Assembly: GCA_937918935.1 (NCBI GenBank)
Contig: CAKZSI010000059.1
Span: 1-64,000, forward strand
Reading direction: 5' to 3'
Length of the DNA: 64,000 bases
Origin: an uncultured Chloroflexales bacterium
GTDB taxonomy: Bacteria > Chloroflexota > Chloroflexia > Chloroflexales > Chloroflexaceae
Part shown: positions 20,157 to 30,873 of the stretch, one piece after another
Layout: each line of letters begins with the position of its first letter
Numbering within the stretch: position 1 is the first letter of the stretch
Made by a program: the position numbers and the translations under genes
The notes under the pieces: model-generated
The model's database searches: none
The model's input: only the letters and a program-made list of their open reading frames with translations
Told to the model about the DNA's origin: nothing

Positions 20157-22562
20157 ATGTACCTTCTTGGCACGTTTCTGATCGTCACCGCAATTGCGAT
20201 GGCTCTGCTGGCCGTTGGCAGTTACGCCGTGACGCCCCGGGGCAATCAGGCTGCTCTGTACTACGGGCGCTTTGGCGTCTATGCCACCCTCGGCGTCGTG
20301 TTGATGATCTGGACGCTATTGATCAGCCTGTTCCTGGCTCGCCGCTTCGACATCGAGTATGTCAATAACTACAGTTCGCGCGATCTGGACTTCTTCTTCA
20401 GTATCGCGGCAAGCTGGGCCGGGCAACCGGGCAGCTTCCTGATCTGGGTGCTGTGGGGCAGCATCGCCTCGACCCTGCTGGTGCGCCGCAGCCGGCACTT
20501 CGAGCCGTATGTGCTCGCCGTGGTGATGTTCGTGCAGGCGGTGCTGCTGGTCTTCATCCTGGTGCTCAATCCGTTCAAACCGCTCCTCGACGCCTCCACC
20601 AATCTGCCCCTGGCCCCCACCGACGGGCGCGGGCTGAATCCCCTGTTGCACAACTTCTGGATGATCATCCACCCGCCGGTGCTCTTCGTCGGGTATGCGC
20701 TGAGTACGGTCCCCTTCGCCTTTGCCATCGGCGGGCTGATCCGCCGCGACTATGATACCTGGGTGGCCCGCGCCTTGCCGTGGACCATCGCCGCCTGGGC
20801 CTTCCTGGGCCTGGCCCTGCTGCTTGGCGGCTACTGGGCCTACGAAACCCTCGGCTGGGGCGGCTATTGGGGCTGGGACCCGGTGGAGAACTCGTCGCTG
20901 GTGCCCTGGCTCATCCTGACGGCGCTGATGCACGGGATGGTGTTGCAGCGTTCCCAGGGCGCCCTGCGGAAAACCAACCTGCTCCTGGCCCTGTCGCTCT
21001 ACCCGCTGGTCTTCTACGCTACCTTTCTTACCCGCAGCGGGGTCTACGCGAACTTCTCGGTGCACTCGTTCGTGGCCGAGGGGATCTTCGAGGGCCTGGT
21101 GGCCTTCCTGGTGCTGCTTACGCTCGGGGCGATCGGGGTCCTGGTCTGGCGCTGGCGCGACATCCCCGCGCGCCCGTTGAGCGACAGGTTCTTCTCGCGC
21201 GATAGCTTCTTCGTGCTGGCCATGCTGTCGCTGGCGGTGGTTGCGCTGCTGGTGGGCATCGGCACCTCGATGCCGGTCATCTCGGCCATTCCGGGCGTCG
21301 GTCACACCCTCCAGGGCTGGATGGGGTCGGTCTTTGAGCTTGATGACGGGACGCTGATGAACCCGCAGGCCCGGCCCTTCGAAGACGGGCGCTTTAGTCT
21401 GGCCCCCAGCTTCTATCAGCAGACCACCCCGCCCCTGGGGGTGGTGATCGTGGCGCTGATGACGATCGGGCCACTGCTGGGCTGGCGCGATACGAACATG
21501 CGCCATCTGCTGCGGGCGCTGCGCTGGCCCGCCGTGGCGGCGGTGGCGGCTACCATCGCGGCCATGCTCATCAGCGTGCGCGAGCCGTTGGCCCTCTTCT
21601 ATGTCGCCGGCGGCGCCTTCGCCGTGGGCACGAACCTGGTGATGATCGGCCGCACGCTCAAAGGTGGCTGGTTGCGTATCGGCGGCTATCTCGCCCACGT
21701 TGGCTTCGCGGTGATGCTCATCGGCATTGTCGCCTCCAGCGCCTATGCCACCCCCGAGACACGCCTGACCCTGGCCCCCGGTGAAAGCGCGAAGCTCTTC
21801 GGCTACGAGTTTATCTTTAACGGCTATAAACTCGATGAACAGCAGCACGGCGTGCTCGACTTCACGGTGAGCGATGGCCGGAGATCTTTCAGCGCGCGGC
21901 CCTACCTCTACGAGAACCGGCGCATGGGTGCGACCATGACCACGCCGTCGATCCACAGCTTCTTCTGGCACGACCTGTATATCTCCCCCGCTGGCTACGA
22001 CCCCGAGCGCGACGAGGCTCGTCCCGTTCTGAGCCAGAATGACTCGGCGACCATGGGGCCGTATACACTGACCTTCCTCGGCTTCAACATTGACCGCCAG
22101 GCGATGATGTCGGGAAGCGGCGACCTGCGTGTGGGCGCGCGGGTCAAGGTGCTGTACGAGGGCCAGGAGAGTGAGGTCGAGCCGTATGTGCGGGTGGTGA
22201 CCGACCCCAATAATGGCCAGCAACAGCTCGAGTATGTGCCGGTTGACCTGCCTGGTGGTGAAGGACGGCAGCTCACTCTGGCGTCGCTCGACCCCAACAC
22301 CCGGCGCGTACTCCTGCAGGGCAGTGGCCCCGGTCTCGACGATTTGCCGGTCGTGCCGGCCAAAGGCGTGATCGCGGTGAGCGTCAAGCCGCTGGTGGTG
22401 CTGGTCTGGATCGGGGTCAGTGTGGGCATTCTGGGGGGCCTGATCGCCCTGGTGCGCCGCTACCTGGAGGGCCAGGCCAGACTGGCCGGTCTGCGCGCGC
22501 GCCTGCCAAAGGGCCTGCCGGTACTGGGCCTGCGGATGGGATCGCGGGGCGCGGGCCGGTAG
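20157..22562 (+). CDS. ccmF: haem lyase CcmF
   Basis: The 801-residue polytopic protein matches CcmF: about 15 helices, the WWD motif in GWGGYWGWDPVENSS (about 236-250), a His-containing loop HPPVLFVGYALSTVPFAFAIG, and a large C-terminal periplasmic domain before the last helix. CcmF ligates haem from holo-CcmE to apocytochrome c on the outer face of the membrane. It is longer than E. coli CcmF (about 650). The extra length lies in the periplasmic region after about residue 540, perhaps compensating for the missing CcmH. ATG 20157 has a weak ribosome site. Confidence 0.93.
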   Translation: MYLLGTFLIVTAIAMALLAVGSYAVTPRGNQAALYYGRFGVYATLGVVLMIWTLLISLFLARRFDIEYVNNYSSRDLDFFFSIAASWAGQPGSFLIWVLWGSIASTLLVRRSRHFEPYVLAVVMFVQAVLLVFILVLNPFKPLLDASTNLPLAPTDGRGLNPLLHNFWMIIHPPVLFVGYALSTVPFAFAIGGLIRRDYDTWVARALPWTIAAWAFLGLALLLGGYWAYETLGWGGYWGWDPVENSSLVPWLILTALMHGMVLQRSQGALRKTNLLLALSLYPLVFYATFLTRSGVYANFSVHSFVAEGIFEGLVAFLVLLTLGAIGVLVWRWRDIPARPLSDRFFSRDSFFVLAMLSLAVVALLVGIGTSMPVISAIPGVGHTLQGWMGSVFELDDGTLMNPQARPFEDGRFSLAPSFYQQTTPPLGVVIVALMTIGPLLGWRDTNMRHLLRALRWPAVAAVAATIAAMLISVREPLALFYVAGGAFAVGTNLVMIGRTLKGGWLRIGGYLAHVGFAVMLIGIVASSAYATPETRLTLAPGESAKLFGYEFIFNGYKLDEQQHGVLDFTVSDGRRSFSARPYLYENRRMGATMTTPSIHSFFWHDLYISPAGYDPERDEARPVLSQNDSATMGPYTLTFLGFNIDRQAMMSGSGDLRVGARVKVLYEGQESEVEPYVRVVTDPNNGQQQLEYVPVDLPGGEGRQLTLASLDPNTRRVLLQGSGPGLDDLPVVPAKGVIAVSVKPLVVLVWIGVSVGILGGLIALVRRYLEGQARLAGLRARLPKGLPVLGLRMGSRGAGR

Positions 22563-22576
22563 ATGGTGCTGGAGCA

Positions 22577-23671
22577 ATGCGAGACCACTACGAGACCCTG
22601 CAGGTGCATCCCCGCGCCGATGAGGAAACGATCCAGGCGGCCTACGCGCGCCTGCGCGAGCGTTACGACCCGTCCCGCCTTGAGGGCAGCGCCGAGGAAC
22701 TACAGGAACTGGCGCGCCGCCGCCGCGACGAGATCGAGCGCGCGTATCTGGTCCTGAGCGACCCGCAGCGGCGGCGGCGCTACGATGAGGAACTCGCCGC
22801 CCGCCAGGCGGCGCTGGTGGAGGAGCGCGCCGCGACGGGCGAGGAAGAACTGGACTACCGCCCCCTACCCCCTGCCCGCGGGCAGGAACGCCCGCCGGGC
22901 TTCAATGCCCAGCCAACGCTACGGACCGGCAGCGCCCCCCGAAGAAGCGGGCGCGCGATCCGGCGCGGCGCCCTGCCGGTCTGGCTTGCCCCGACGCTGA
23001 TCGTCGCCGTTGCGGTCTTCGCCATCGTGCTGGTCACCCTGGTGACGACCGTGTACGGCCTGCCCCCGACCGCCGCTCCGGGCGGCGGTCAGCCGGCCGC
23101 GGGCGCGGGCGGGCCGGTGAGCCCCGCGGCGCCAACACCCGATATGACGGCGCTCATCAACCAGTTTGAAGGGCAGATCATCGCGGCGCGGCAGGTGGCC
23201 GAGCGGGTGCCAGAGAATCCGAACGCCTGGATCGAACTGGGCAATGCCCTCTACGACAGCGTGGTGGTGGTGCGCGAACGGCTGGCGAGCGGCGACCAGA
23301 ACCTGCAAAACGTCTATATCGAACGGCTGCCGCGCTGGTTGGAGGCTGCCGACGCCTACCGCAAAGCGACCGAACTGGCGCCTGCCGACCCGGTGGCGCG
23401 GGCCGACCTTGCGGCGAGCCTGTGCTTCTATGGCAAGGACACCAACGACCAGAGCTACGTGCGCGAGGGGTTGGCCGAAGCCGAGCGCGCCCTGCGCGAC
23501 GCCCCCGAGGCCGGTCGCGCCCTGCTGAGCAAGGGGCTGTGCCTGGCCTTCAGCGACCCGCCGCAGGTTGCCCGGGCCCTGGAACAGTGGCAGCAACTCA
23601 TTGTGCTGCCCGGCGTCGAACCGGGGCTGGTGATGCAGGCGCGGCAACTGGTGGCGGAGTATTCGCGCTAG
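22577..23671 (+). CDS. J-domain-like / transmembrane / TPR protein (CcmI- or NrfG-like)
   Basis: The 364-residue product has three parts. Residues 1-75 form a J-domain-like helical hairpin (YETLQVHPRADEETIQAAYA, ending LSDPQRRRRYDEEL) lacking the HPD tripeptide (RYDP at that point). A transmembrane helix follows at about 140-163. A Pro/Gly linker then leads to TPR repeats at about 200-360 (NPNAWIELGNALYDS, AADAYRKATELAPADPVARADLA). TPR proteins of this kind (CcmI/CycH) hold apocytochrome c for haem ligation. It starts 14 bp after ccmF and is probably in the operon. The role of the J-like part is unknown. Confidence 0.8.
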   Translation: MRDHYETLQVHPRADEETIQAAYARLRERYDPSRLEGSAEELQELARRRRDEIERAYLVLSDPQRRRRYDEELAARQAALVEERAATGEEELDYRPLPPARGQERPPGFNAQPTLRTGSAPRRSGRAIRRGALPVWLAPTLIVAVAVFAIVLVTLVTTVYGLPPTAAPGGGQPAAGAGGPVSPAAPTPDMTALINQFEGQIIAARQVAERVPENPNAWIELGNALYDSVVVVRERLASGDQNLQNVYIERLPRWLEAADAYRKATELAPADPVARADLAASLCFYGKDTNDQSYVREGLAEAERALRDAPEAGRALLSKGLCLAFSDPPQVARALEQWQQLIVLPGVEPGLVMQARQLVAEYSR

Positions 23672-23681
23672 GTCGTATTCG

Positions 23682-23711
23682 GCAGGGGCGCAGGGAAACC
23701 CGGTTTCTCGA
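23682..23711. repeat. dispersed palindrome, family A copy
   Basis: GGCAGGGGCGCAGGGAAACC / CGGTTTCTCG, 10 bp after the TPR gene stop. A second inverted repeat (CGCCTCGGGGG / CCCCCAGGCGG, 23735-23764) follows; either could end the ccmF-TPR transcript. Confidence 0.7.
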
Positions 23712-23827
23712 TACCCCTCCTGATGCGACAGCGGCGCCTCGGGGGGGCTGTTGGCCCCCAGGCGGTCAGGCAGGATTCCGTGCGCCTTTAACTTTTAACC
23801 ATTCTTAATCCAAAAAGTAAAAACCTG

Positions 23828-23836
23828 TGCTACAAT
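23828..23836 (+). promoter_or_regulatory. extended -10 promoter for the J-domain/thioredoxin gene
   Basis: TGC-TACAAT, 24 bp before the ATG, in an AT-rich stretch (23790-23830). No good -35 is seen. Confidence 0.5.
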
Positions 23837-23860
23837 ACTGACGATTGAGAGAGAGCAGAC

Positions 23861-24697
23861 ATGTCCACGCTCTATGCGCTCCTGGGTGTTGAACCCGACG
23901 CGAGCCAGGAGGCCATTGAACGAGCCTATGCCCGGCAGCGAGTGCGTTACGCCTCGGAACAGGTAGCCGAACTTGAGCCCGAGTTGCAGCGGGTGGCGGC
24001 CGAACGCAACGCAGAACTCGAACGGGCCTACCGCATCCTGGGCGATCCGGAGCGGCGTCGCCAGTACGACAGCAGCCTGGCAGGCAACAAAGCGCCCGGC
24101 AAGGCGCCGCAGCGTGGGTTGACGCCGCGTGAACGCTGGTTTGCCGTTGCCGGCGCGCTGGTTGCGGTAGGGTTGATCGCCCTGTTCTGGGTGCTGACCG
24201 GTCAAAACGATGCGCCCCAGCGTCAGGCCATGAGCGAGGTGAACCGGCCCGCCCCGCTGTTTGCGGCCCCGGCGCTCGACGGCGGAACGGTGCGCCTGGA
24301 GGATTATCGCGGGCAGGTGGTGCTGCTGAACTTCTGGGGCACATGGTGTGAGCCGTGCAAGCGTGAACTACCCGCGCTGCAAGCCGCCCACGAGCAACTT
24401 GGCGGCGAAGGGCTGGCCGTTATCGGCATCAATCTGACCGATGACGAGAAGTTGCAGGGCCGCAGCGAAGCGCAGATTGCGGCGTTTTTGAGCCAGTTCG
24501 GCGTGACCTACCCTATCGCGCTGGATCTGGAGGGTTCGATTACCAACGACTACCGGGTGTTTCCCCTGCCGACCAGTTTCTTCATCGACCCGGAAGGCGC
24601 CATTCGCTATGTGCACATCGGTGAGTTGACCCTCGCTGACGTGCAGGCCACGTTTATCCGGATGCGCGGCGAAACGCCGAGACGTTCGCCGACGTAA
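23861..24697 (+). CDS. J-domain-like / thioredoxin (TlpA/CcmG-type) fusion
   Basis: The 278-residue fusion has an N-terminal J-domain-like hairpin (1-72, ending LGDPERRRQYDSSL, no HPD), a transmembrane helix at about 93-113, and a C-terminal thioredoxin domain with active site WCEPC (C163, C166) and the cis-Pro loop PLPTSFFIDPEG. The thioredoxin part resembles CcmG/ResA, which keep the apocytochrome CxxCH Cys reduced outside the cell membrane. With the J-like part before the helix, it would face the cytoplasm. It repeats the architecture of the previous gene with a different output domain. Confidence 0.85.
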   Translation: MSTLYALLGVEPDASQEAIERAYARQRVRYASEQVAELEPELQRVAAERNAELERAYRILGDPERRRQYDSSLAGNKAPGKAPQRGLTPRERWFAVAGALVAVGLIALFWVLTGQNDAPQRQAMSEVNRPAPLFAAPALDGGTVRLEDYRGQVVLLNFWGTWCEPCKRELPALQAAHEQLGGEGLAVIGINLTDDEKLQGRSEAQIAAFLSQFGVTYPIALDLEGSITNDYRVFPLPTSFFIDPEGAIRYVHIGELTLADVQATFIRMRGETPRRSPT

Positions 24698-24712
24698 GTG
24701 TGAGGCGAACAG

Positions 24713-25396
24713 ATGGATCAGCGCACCATTCTGGTAGTTGACGATGATGATGGCCTCCGTGAGCTGATTCGCATTAATCTGGAGCATGAGGGGTACGCCG
24801 TCATTCAGGCAGTCAATGGTTTTGAGTGCGTGCAGGGGGTGCGAGAACAGCGACCCGATATGGTCATCCTCGACGTGATGATGCCTGAGATGGACGGGCT
24901 AGAAGCCTGCGCCAGGGTGCGTGAGTTCTCACAGGTGCCCATCCTCATGCTTACCGCCAAGACGCAGAGCGAAGATGTGATTACCGGGCTGGATCGGGGC
25001 GCCGACGATTACCTGGCCAAGCCCTTTAATATGGAAGAACTCTCGGCGCGCATCCGGGCCCTGCTGCGCCGCGTGCCGCCCGCCAATCGTCCCCTTACAG
25101 CGGGCGAGGGGCAGGTCAGTATCGATCAACAAAAACGCGAAGTGCGGGTCCGCGGCGAACTGGTTGATCTGACACCGATTGAGTACAAGTTGTTGATCGT
25201 TCTCGCCGAGAAGGTGGGCGAGGTTGTCGGGCACGATATGTTGTTGCGAGCAGTGTGGGGCCAGGAATATACCAAGGACAACAACGATTACCTCAAGGTC
25301 TACATCTGGCACCTGCGGCGCAAGATCGAAGAGGATCCCCGCAACCCCAAGATCCTGACCACCGAGTGGGGCGTCGGCTACCGGCTCGTGCCGTAG
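24713..25396 (+). CDS. OmpR/PhoB-family response regulator
   Basis: The 227-residue protein has a receiver domain with acidic pocket D10-D12, phospho-acceptor D54, T81 and K103, then a winged-helix DNA-binding domain (about 128-225, ending in TEWGVGYRLVP). No histidine kinase gene is adjacent, so it is an orphan here. It starts 15 bp after the J/thioredoxin gene (GTGAGGCGAACAG before the ATG) and may share its transcript. The tRNA promoter begins at its stop codon. Confidence 0.93.
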   Translation: MDQRTILVVDDDDGLRELIRINLEHEGYAVIQAVNGFECVQGVREQRPDMVILDVMMPEMDGLEACARVREFSQVPILMLTAKTQSEDVITGLDRGADDYLAKPFNMEELSARIRALLRRVPPANRPLTAGEGQVSIDQQKREVRVRGELVDLTPIEYKLLIVLAEKVGEVVGHDMLLRAVWGQEYTKDNNDYLKVYIWHLRRKIEEDPRNPKILTTEWGVGYRLVP

Positions 25397-25425
25397 TTGA
25401 CAGTTATTCTGCTGCGTGCTATACT
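25397..25425 (+). promoter_or_regulatory. consensus promoter for tRNA-Gly
   Basis: TTGACA (25397-25402), 17-base spacer, then TGC-TATACT (-10 at 25420-25425). The predicted start is 5-7 bases before the tRNA 5' end. Confidence 0.85.
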
Positions 25426-25437
25426 CATAGCCGCAGT

Positions 25438-25513
25438 GCGGGCGTAGCTCAGTTGGTAGAGCGCTACCCTCCCAAGGTTGAGGTCGCGAGTTCGAGTCTC
25501 GTCGCCCGCTCCA
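25438..25513 (+). tRNA. tRNA-Gly(CCC)
   Basis: The cloverleaf folds by eye: acceptor GCGGGCG pairs with CGCCCGC, D-arm GCTC/GAGC, anticodon loop CTCCCAA with CCC at 25471-25473, T-arm GCGAG-TTCGAGT-CTCGT, discriminator T and an encoded CCA at 25511-25513. The anticodon stem has one T-T mismatch. Confidence 0.95.
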
Positions 25514-25587
25514 GTTCAGGCCATATACCTTAAAGCCGTTGCGCCGCAGCCGTTGCAGCGCGACGGTTCTTTTTTCAGGGCAAGCCA

Positions 25588-27708
<2,121 letters not shown>

Positions 27709-27760
27709 GGGCCGGTCTTGTCAGCCTCTCTCCTGCTGCAATCGCGGCGGGGGGCCTCCG

Positions 27761-29035
27761 ATGCACTTCCTGCACATCAATCAACTCTACAACCGCGCCT
27801 CGGGGGCCTCGCGCTACTTCATCGAGATCGGCGAGCGTCTGGCGCGCGAAGGGCACCGTGTAACGGTGCTCAGCACGGACGCGCTGGCTCTGGAGCACTT
27901 CTGGGCCGCCGGCAAAGCCACTCTTGCCGAATGTGAAGCCGAGCATAACGGGGTGCGGGTGCTGCGCTTCCCGGTGCGGCGTCTGCCCGGGCCGCCGCTG
28001 GTCTACCCGGTGTTGCGCCGGCTGATGGTGGAGATCGGGCGGCTCGGCCGGACCACAGCGCCCCTGCTGCGGCGCATGGCCACGTTGACCCCTCGCCTGC
28101 CGGAGATGGAACGCTACCTGGCCAGCGCCCCCGAACTGGCCGACGTGGCCCTGGTGCACACCACCAACATCACCCTGGATTTCGCGATCGTGCCGGTGGC
28201 GCGCTGGGCGCGGCAGCGCGGCATTCCCCATCTCTGCACGCCCTTCGTGCACCTCGGCGAGCCAGACAATCGGCAGATCGTGCGTTACTATAGCATGCCC
28301 CACCAGTTGGCGCTGCTGCGCGCGAGCGATGGCGTGGCGACGATGACCGACCTGGAGCGCGACTTTCTGGCGCACCGGGGCGTGGCGGCGGAGCGGATGC
28401 GTGTGGTAGGGGCGGGAGTCGATCCGGCGGAGGTGGCTGGCGGCGACGGGGCGCGGTTTCGGGCGGCCCATGCGATCAGCGGGCCAATAGTGCTGAGCCT
28501 GGGCGCGGCGGCCTTCGACAAGGGCACGCTGCACGTGCTGGAAGCGCTACGCCGGCTGTGGGCCGCCGGTCAGGACGTCACCTGGGTGCAGTGCGGCCCG
28601 TTGTTGAGTCACTTCGAGGACCACTACCGCCGCCTGCCCGCCGAGGAGCGCGCCCGCACGCGCGTGCTGGGGTACGTGAGTGACGTGGTGCGGCGCGACG
28701 CCCTGGCTGCCGCCGACGTGTACGCGCAACCCTCGCGCACCGACAGCTTCGGGATCGCCTATCTGGAAGCCTGGTGCTACCAGGCGCCGGTCATCGGCGC
28801 GCGCGCGGGTGGCGTACCCGCGGTCATTGACGATGGCGTCAATGGACTGCTGGTACCCTTCGGAGACGTCGCCGCCCTCGCCGACGCCATTGCCCGCCTG
28901 ATCCACGACCGGGACACGGCGCGAGCCCTGGGCGCTGCGGGCCGCGCCAAGGTGCTGCGCATGTACACCTGGGACGCTGCCTACACCCGCGCGCGCAGGT
29001 TCTACTTCGATCTTGTGAGTTTGGAGTGTGTGTGA
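27761..29035 (+). CDS. GT4-family glycosyltransferase
   Basis: The 424-residue GT-B protein starts MHFLHINQLYNRASGASRYF (N-terminal Rossmann with the glycine-rich donor/acceptor loop) and ends with the retaining-transferase signature (SRTDSFGIAYLEAWCYQAPVIGAR, with GGVPAVIDDGVNGLLVPFGD). This is the GT4 layout. Acceptor is unknown; cell-surface glycolipid or polysaccharide synthesis is likely. ATG 27761 follows GGCGGGGGGC, a G-rich possible ribosome site. The longer reading upstream overlaps the YyaL gene and lacks family character. Confidence 0.87.
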   Translation: MHFLHINQLYNRASGASRYFIEIGERLAREGHRVTVLSTDALALEHFWAAGKATLAECEAEHNGVRVLRFPVRRLPGPPLVYPVLRRLMVEIGRLGRTTAPLLRRMATLTPRLPEMERYLASAPELADVALVHTTNITLDFAIVPVARWARQRGIPHLCTPFVHLGEPDNRQIVRYYSMPHQLALLRASDGVATMTDLERDFLAHRGVAAERMRVVGAGVDPAEVAGGDGARFRAAHAISGPIVLSLGAAAFDKGTLHVLEALRRLWAAGQDVTWVQCGPLLSHFEDHYRRLPAEERARTRVLGYVSDVVRRDALAAADVYAQPSRTDSFGIAYLEAWCYQAPVIGARAGGVPAVIDDGVNGLLVPFGDVAALADAIARLIHDRDTARALGAAGRAKVLRMYTWDAAYTRARRFYFDLVSLECV

Positions 29036-29172
29036 ACGCTAAGAGGTGCATCCGGCGCGTCACGTTACACGCAAGGGTTGGGAGGCGGGTTTCTCGCCGG
29101 AACGGGTAAGCCTGCGGGACCTGTGGCCCCCGCAACCTCTGCCGAGACCTGGTGATGATGCGCAGGTTAGGC

Positions 29173-29199
29173 GGGGTGGGGAAACCGGGTTTTCTCACC
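29173..29199. repeat. dispersed palindrome, family A copy
   Basis: GGGGTGGGGAAACC / GGGTTTTCTCACC about 140 bp after the glycosyltransferase stop. Confidence 0.75.
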
Positions 29200-29463
29200 T
29201 TCTTCCCGATGGAGGCCAGTGTTCTCTGCCATACCTTCGCCAGGACAACTTAAGAGAGCAATAACGCTTCCATCATCTCAAGAGTCCCCGTGTTCAGGAG
29301 CTTTTCATCAGCGCGTGCTACAGTTCCTTACGCAATGGGGGACGATTTGTGGCAGTGAACATCGCGTCGGGGCCGGTACGCAATGACATTGCACCAGACA
29401 TCCCAGCCCCCCCCTTGCCGCGTGCCGGAGGTGGACGCTGCCACAGATCTTATGCGCACCCTG

Positions 29464-29490
29464 GCAGGGCGGGCAAATCGCCCGCCCTGC
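29464..29490. terminator. perfect 11-bp stem hairpin
   Basis: GCAGGGCGGGC and GCCCGCCCTGC pair around AAATC. It lies about 30 bp before the HPF promoter, so it may insulate it from upstream transcription. It is followed by TGTGTT, not a strong T-tract. Confidence 0.5.
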
Positions 29491-29519
29491 TGTGTTAAGA
29501 GAGCGTTACCGTTTCACCC

Positions 29520-29548
29520 TTGAATCGCCGCCCCCGGCGTAGTACAAT
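29520..29548 (+). promoter_or_regulatory. promoter for the HPF gene
   Basis: TTGAAT (29520-29525), 17-base spacer and TACAAT (29543-29548). The leader to the HPF ATG would be about 265 nt. Confidence 0.75.
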
Positions 29549-29628
29549 TTCAGGAAGACAAATTTTATCTTCGTGCCGGTTTGCTGGCCAGCCCCCGCAT
29601 CACTGGCCTGCTGGCACATGCAGCGTAC

Positions 29629-29759
29629 CGCAACACGGAGCCGTGTTGCGATGCGGCAGGAAGTGGCAAGCGATGGAGCTATCCTGCGCCAACACTTCAA
29701 TCCGCGCGATCTGGTGACTGTCATCAAAGCCCTCGGCCTTCATGCGCCCGAGGGCTTTG
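29629..29759 (+). promoter_or_regulatory. two stable hairpins in the HPF leader
   Basis: Stem 1: 29629-29637 pairs with 29642-29650 (9 bp, loop GAGC). Stem 2: 29725-29736 pairs with 29748-29759 (12 bp perfect, 11-base loop), ending 60 bp before the ATG. Neither has a T-tract directly after it. A regulatory leader or an independent small RNA are both possible. Confidence 0.5.
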
Positions 29760-29819
29760 GCGTTCTGAGCGAACGACACGGGCGCAGTGGCGCTCCGTAC
29801 CGAACGATGGAGGACCACG

Positions 29820-30401
29820 ATGGAACTAACCGTCAAGAGCCGCAATGGTAAGATCACCGAGCGCCAACGCCAGCACATCGACGAGAAACTGAGCAAGCTT
29901 GCGCGCTATATGGACGGGATTACCAGCGCTACCGTCGAGGTCCACACAGAAATGCAACGCAACGCCGGTGAGATCCACCGGGTGCAGGTCACCCTGGTGG
30001 GTGAGCACGGGGTCTACCTCCGCGCCGAGGAGCAGGCGCCGGATCTGTACACCGCGGTTGACGCGGTGCAGGAAGTGCTCCAGCGACAGATCACACGCTA
30101 CAAGGAGAAGTACTGGCGGCGTGGCCGGCCACGCCGGCCGGTCGAGCCGGTGGTTGAGGCCGAACCGGTGGTGGCCGTCGCCGAACCTGAGGCGGCCGTA
30201 ACCGAGGAGCCGCCGGCGCCGGAGGTGATTCGCACCAAGCAGTTCAAGCTCCGCCCGATGTTTACGGAGGACGCAATCGAGCAGATGGAGCTGCTCGGCC
30301 ATAACTTCTTCGTCTTCCAGGACGCCGAAACCATGCGCATCTGCGTGCTCTACCGCCGCCGCGACGGGGCGTATGGGTTGATTGTTCCCGAAACTGCCTG
30401 A
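29820..30401 (+). CDS. hpf: long-form ribosome hibernation-promoting factor
   Basis: The 193-residue protein has the YfiA/HPF N-terminal domain (MELTVKSRNGKITERQRQHI, then ATVEVHTEMQRNAGEIHRVQVTL and YTAVDAVQEVLQRQITRYKEK), a Pro/Glu/Val linker at about 105-135, and the C-terminal dimerisation domain (VIRTKQFKLRPMFTEDAIEQMELLGHNFFVF). Long HPF promotes 100S ribosome dimers in stationary phase or stress. GGAGG lies 7 bases before the ATG. Its long hairpin-rich leader suggests post-transcriptional control. Confidence 0.95.
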   Translation: MELTVKSRNGKITERQRQHIDEKLSKLARYMDGITSATVEVHTEMQRNAGEIHRVQVTLVGEHGVYLRAEEQAPDLYTAVDAVQEVLQRQITRYKEKYWRRGRPRRPVEPVVEAEPVVAVAEPEAAVTEEPPAPEVIRTKQFKLRPMFTEDAIEQMELLGHNFFVFQDAETMRICVLYRRRDGAYGLIVPETA

Positions 30402-30407
30402 GGTGAA

Positions 30408-30476
30408 GCAGGGGAAACCGGGTTTCTCCCTGCCCTGACCCGGTAGGATGGTGAGGGAGGGCATTGCCCTCCCTCA
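30408..30476. repeat. dispersed palindromes, families A and B
   Basis: Family A: GCAGGGGAAACC / GGGTTTCTCCCTGC (30408-30433). Family B: GAGGGAGGGC-ATT-GCCCTCCCTC (about 30454-30476). Confidence 0.75.
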
Positions 30477-30574
30477 CCCATTGTGTAGGGGAGGCTGGAC
30501 GGGGTGAAGCCCCTCCGAAGCGGGAAATGGCGCGAGGGCCTGCGACCTTCGCAAGCCGCGGCGAGACGAAGCCT

Positions 30575-30760
30575 CCTTACCTGCTTTGTCGCTTGCCGCA
30601 GCTTCCGCTGCGAAGGGATTCAGAGGGGCTTCATTCATTCCAGGTTTTTCCCTTCCTGGTGCAGCCCGCGACACCGCCGCGCCGCACCAGGAAGCGAAGA
30701 TCTGCGGAGCCGCAGGCCGCCGCACCCCCGGCCAGGGGCAAGGTGACAAAGCAGAGGTAC
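30575..30760. repeat. MITE-like element with nested inverted repeats, long copy
   Basis: The ends (CTGCTTTGTCGCTTGCC on the left, GGCAAGGTGACAAAGCAG on the right) are imperfect inverted repeats. An inner pair CTTCCTGGTGC / GCACCAGGAAG lies at 30652-30662 and 30683-30693. The left end matches the element at 16165-16253. No coding capacity. Confidence 0.55.
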
Positions 30761-30873
30761 GGCATCTGCGCCTTTCTTTCAGAGGGGGGTAGAACAGGAC
30801 CATCGGGGCATAGGAGTTGGTACGGTCGGGGTGGTATGATGCTATGGGCGTATTTTGATCTTCACTAAAGCCT

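Larger units (their letters stand above)
29036..29819. other. 784-bp intergenic region: repeat, hairpins, HPF promoter and leader
   Basis: It holds a family A palindrome (29173-29199), a perfect 11-bp stem at 29464-29490, a promoter at 29520-29548 and two further hairpins in the leader of the ribosome-hibernation gene. Nothing coding was found in 29200-29460; short frames there lack protein character. Confidence 0.55.
30402..30873. other. 472-bp spacer: palindromes, MITE-like element, possible promoter
   Basis: It contains a family A copy (30408-30433), a family B copy (30455-30476), the long inverted-repeat element at 30575-30760, and TGG-TATGAT at 30832-30840 as a possible -10 for the secreted CAP protein. 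No gene was seen. Confidence 0.55.

Noticed and set aside
20316-22577. A 753-codon frame antisense to ccmF
   Set aside because: Gln/His/Arg-rich product with no fold; it is the shadow of ccmF, whose motifs are unmistakable.
29036-29819. 6S, SRP or tmRNA gene
   Set aside because: I could not find the conserved loops of any of these RNAs; only hairpins are visible.
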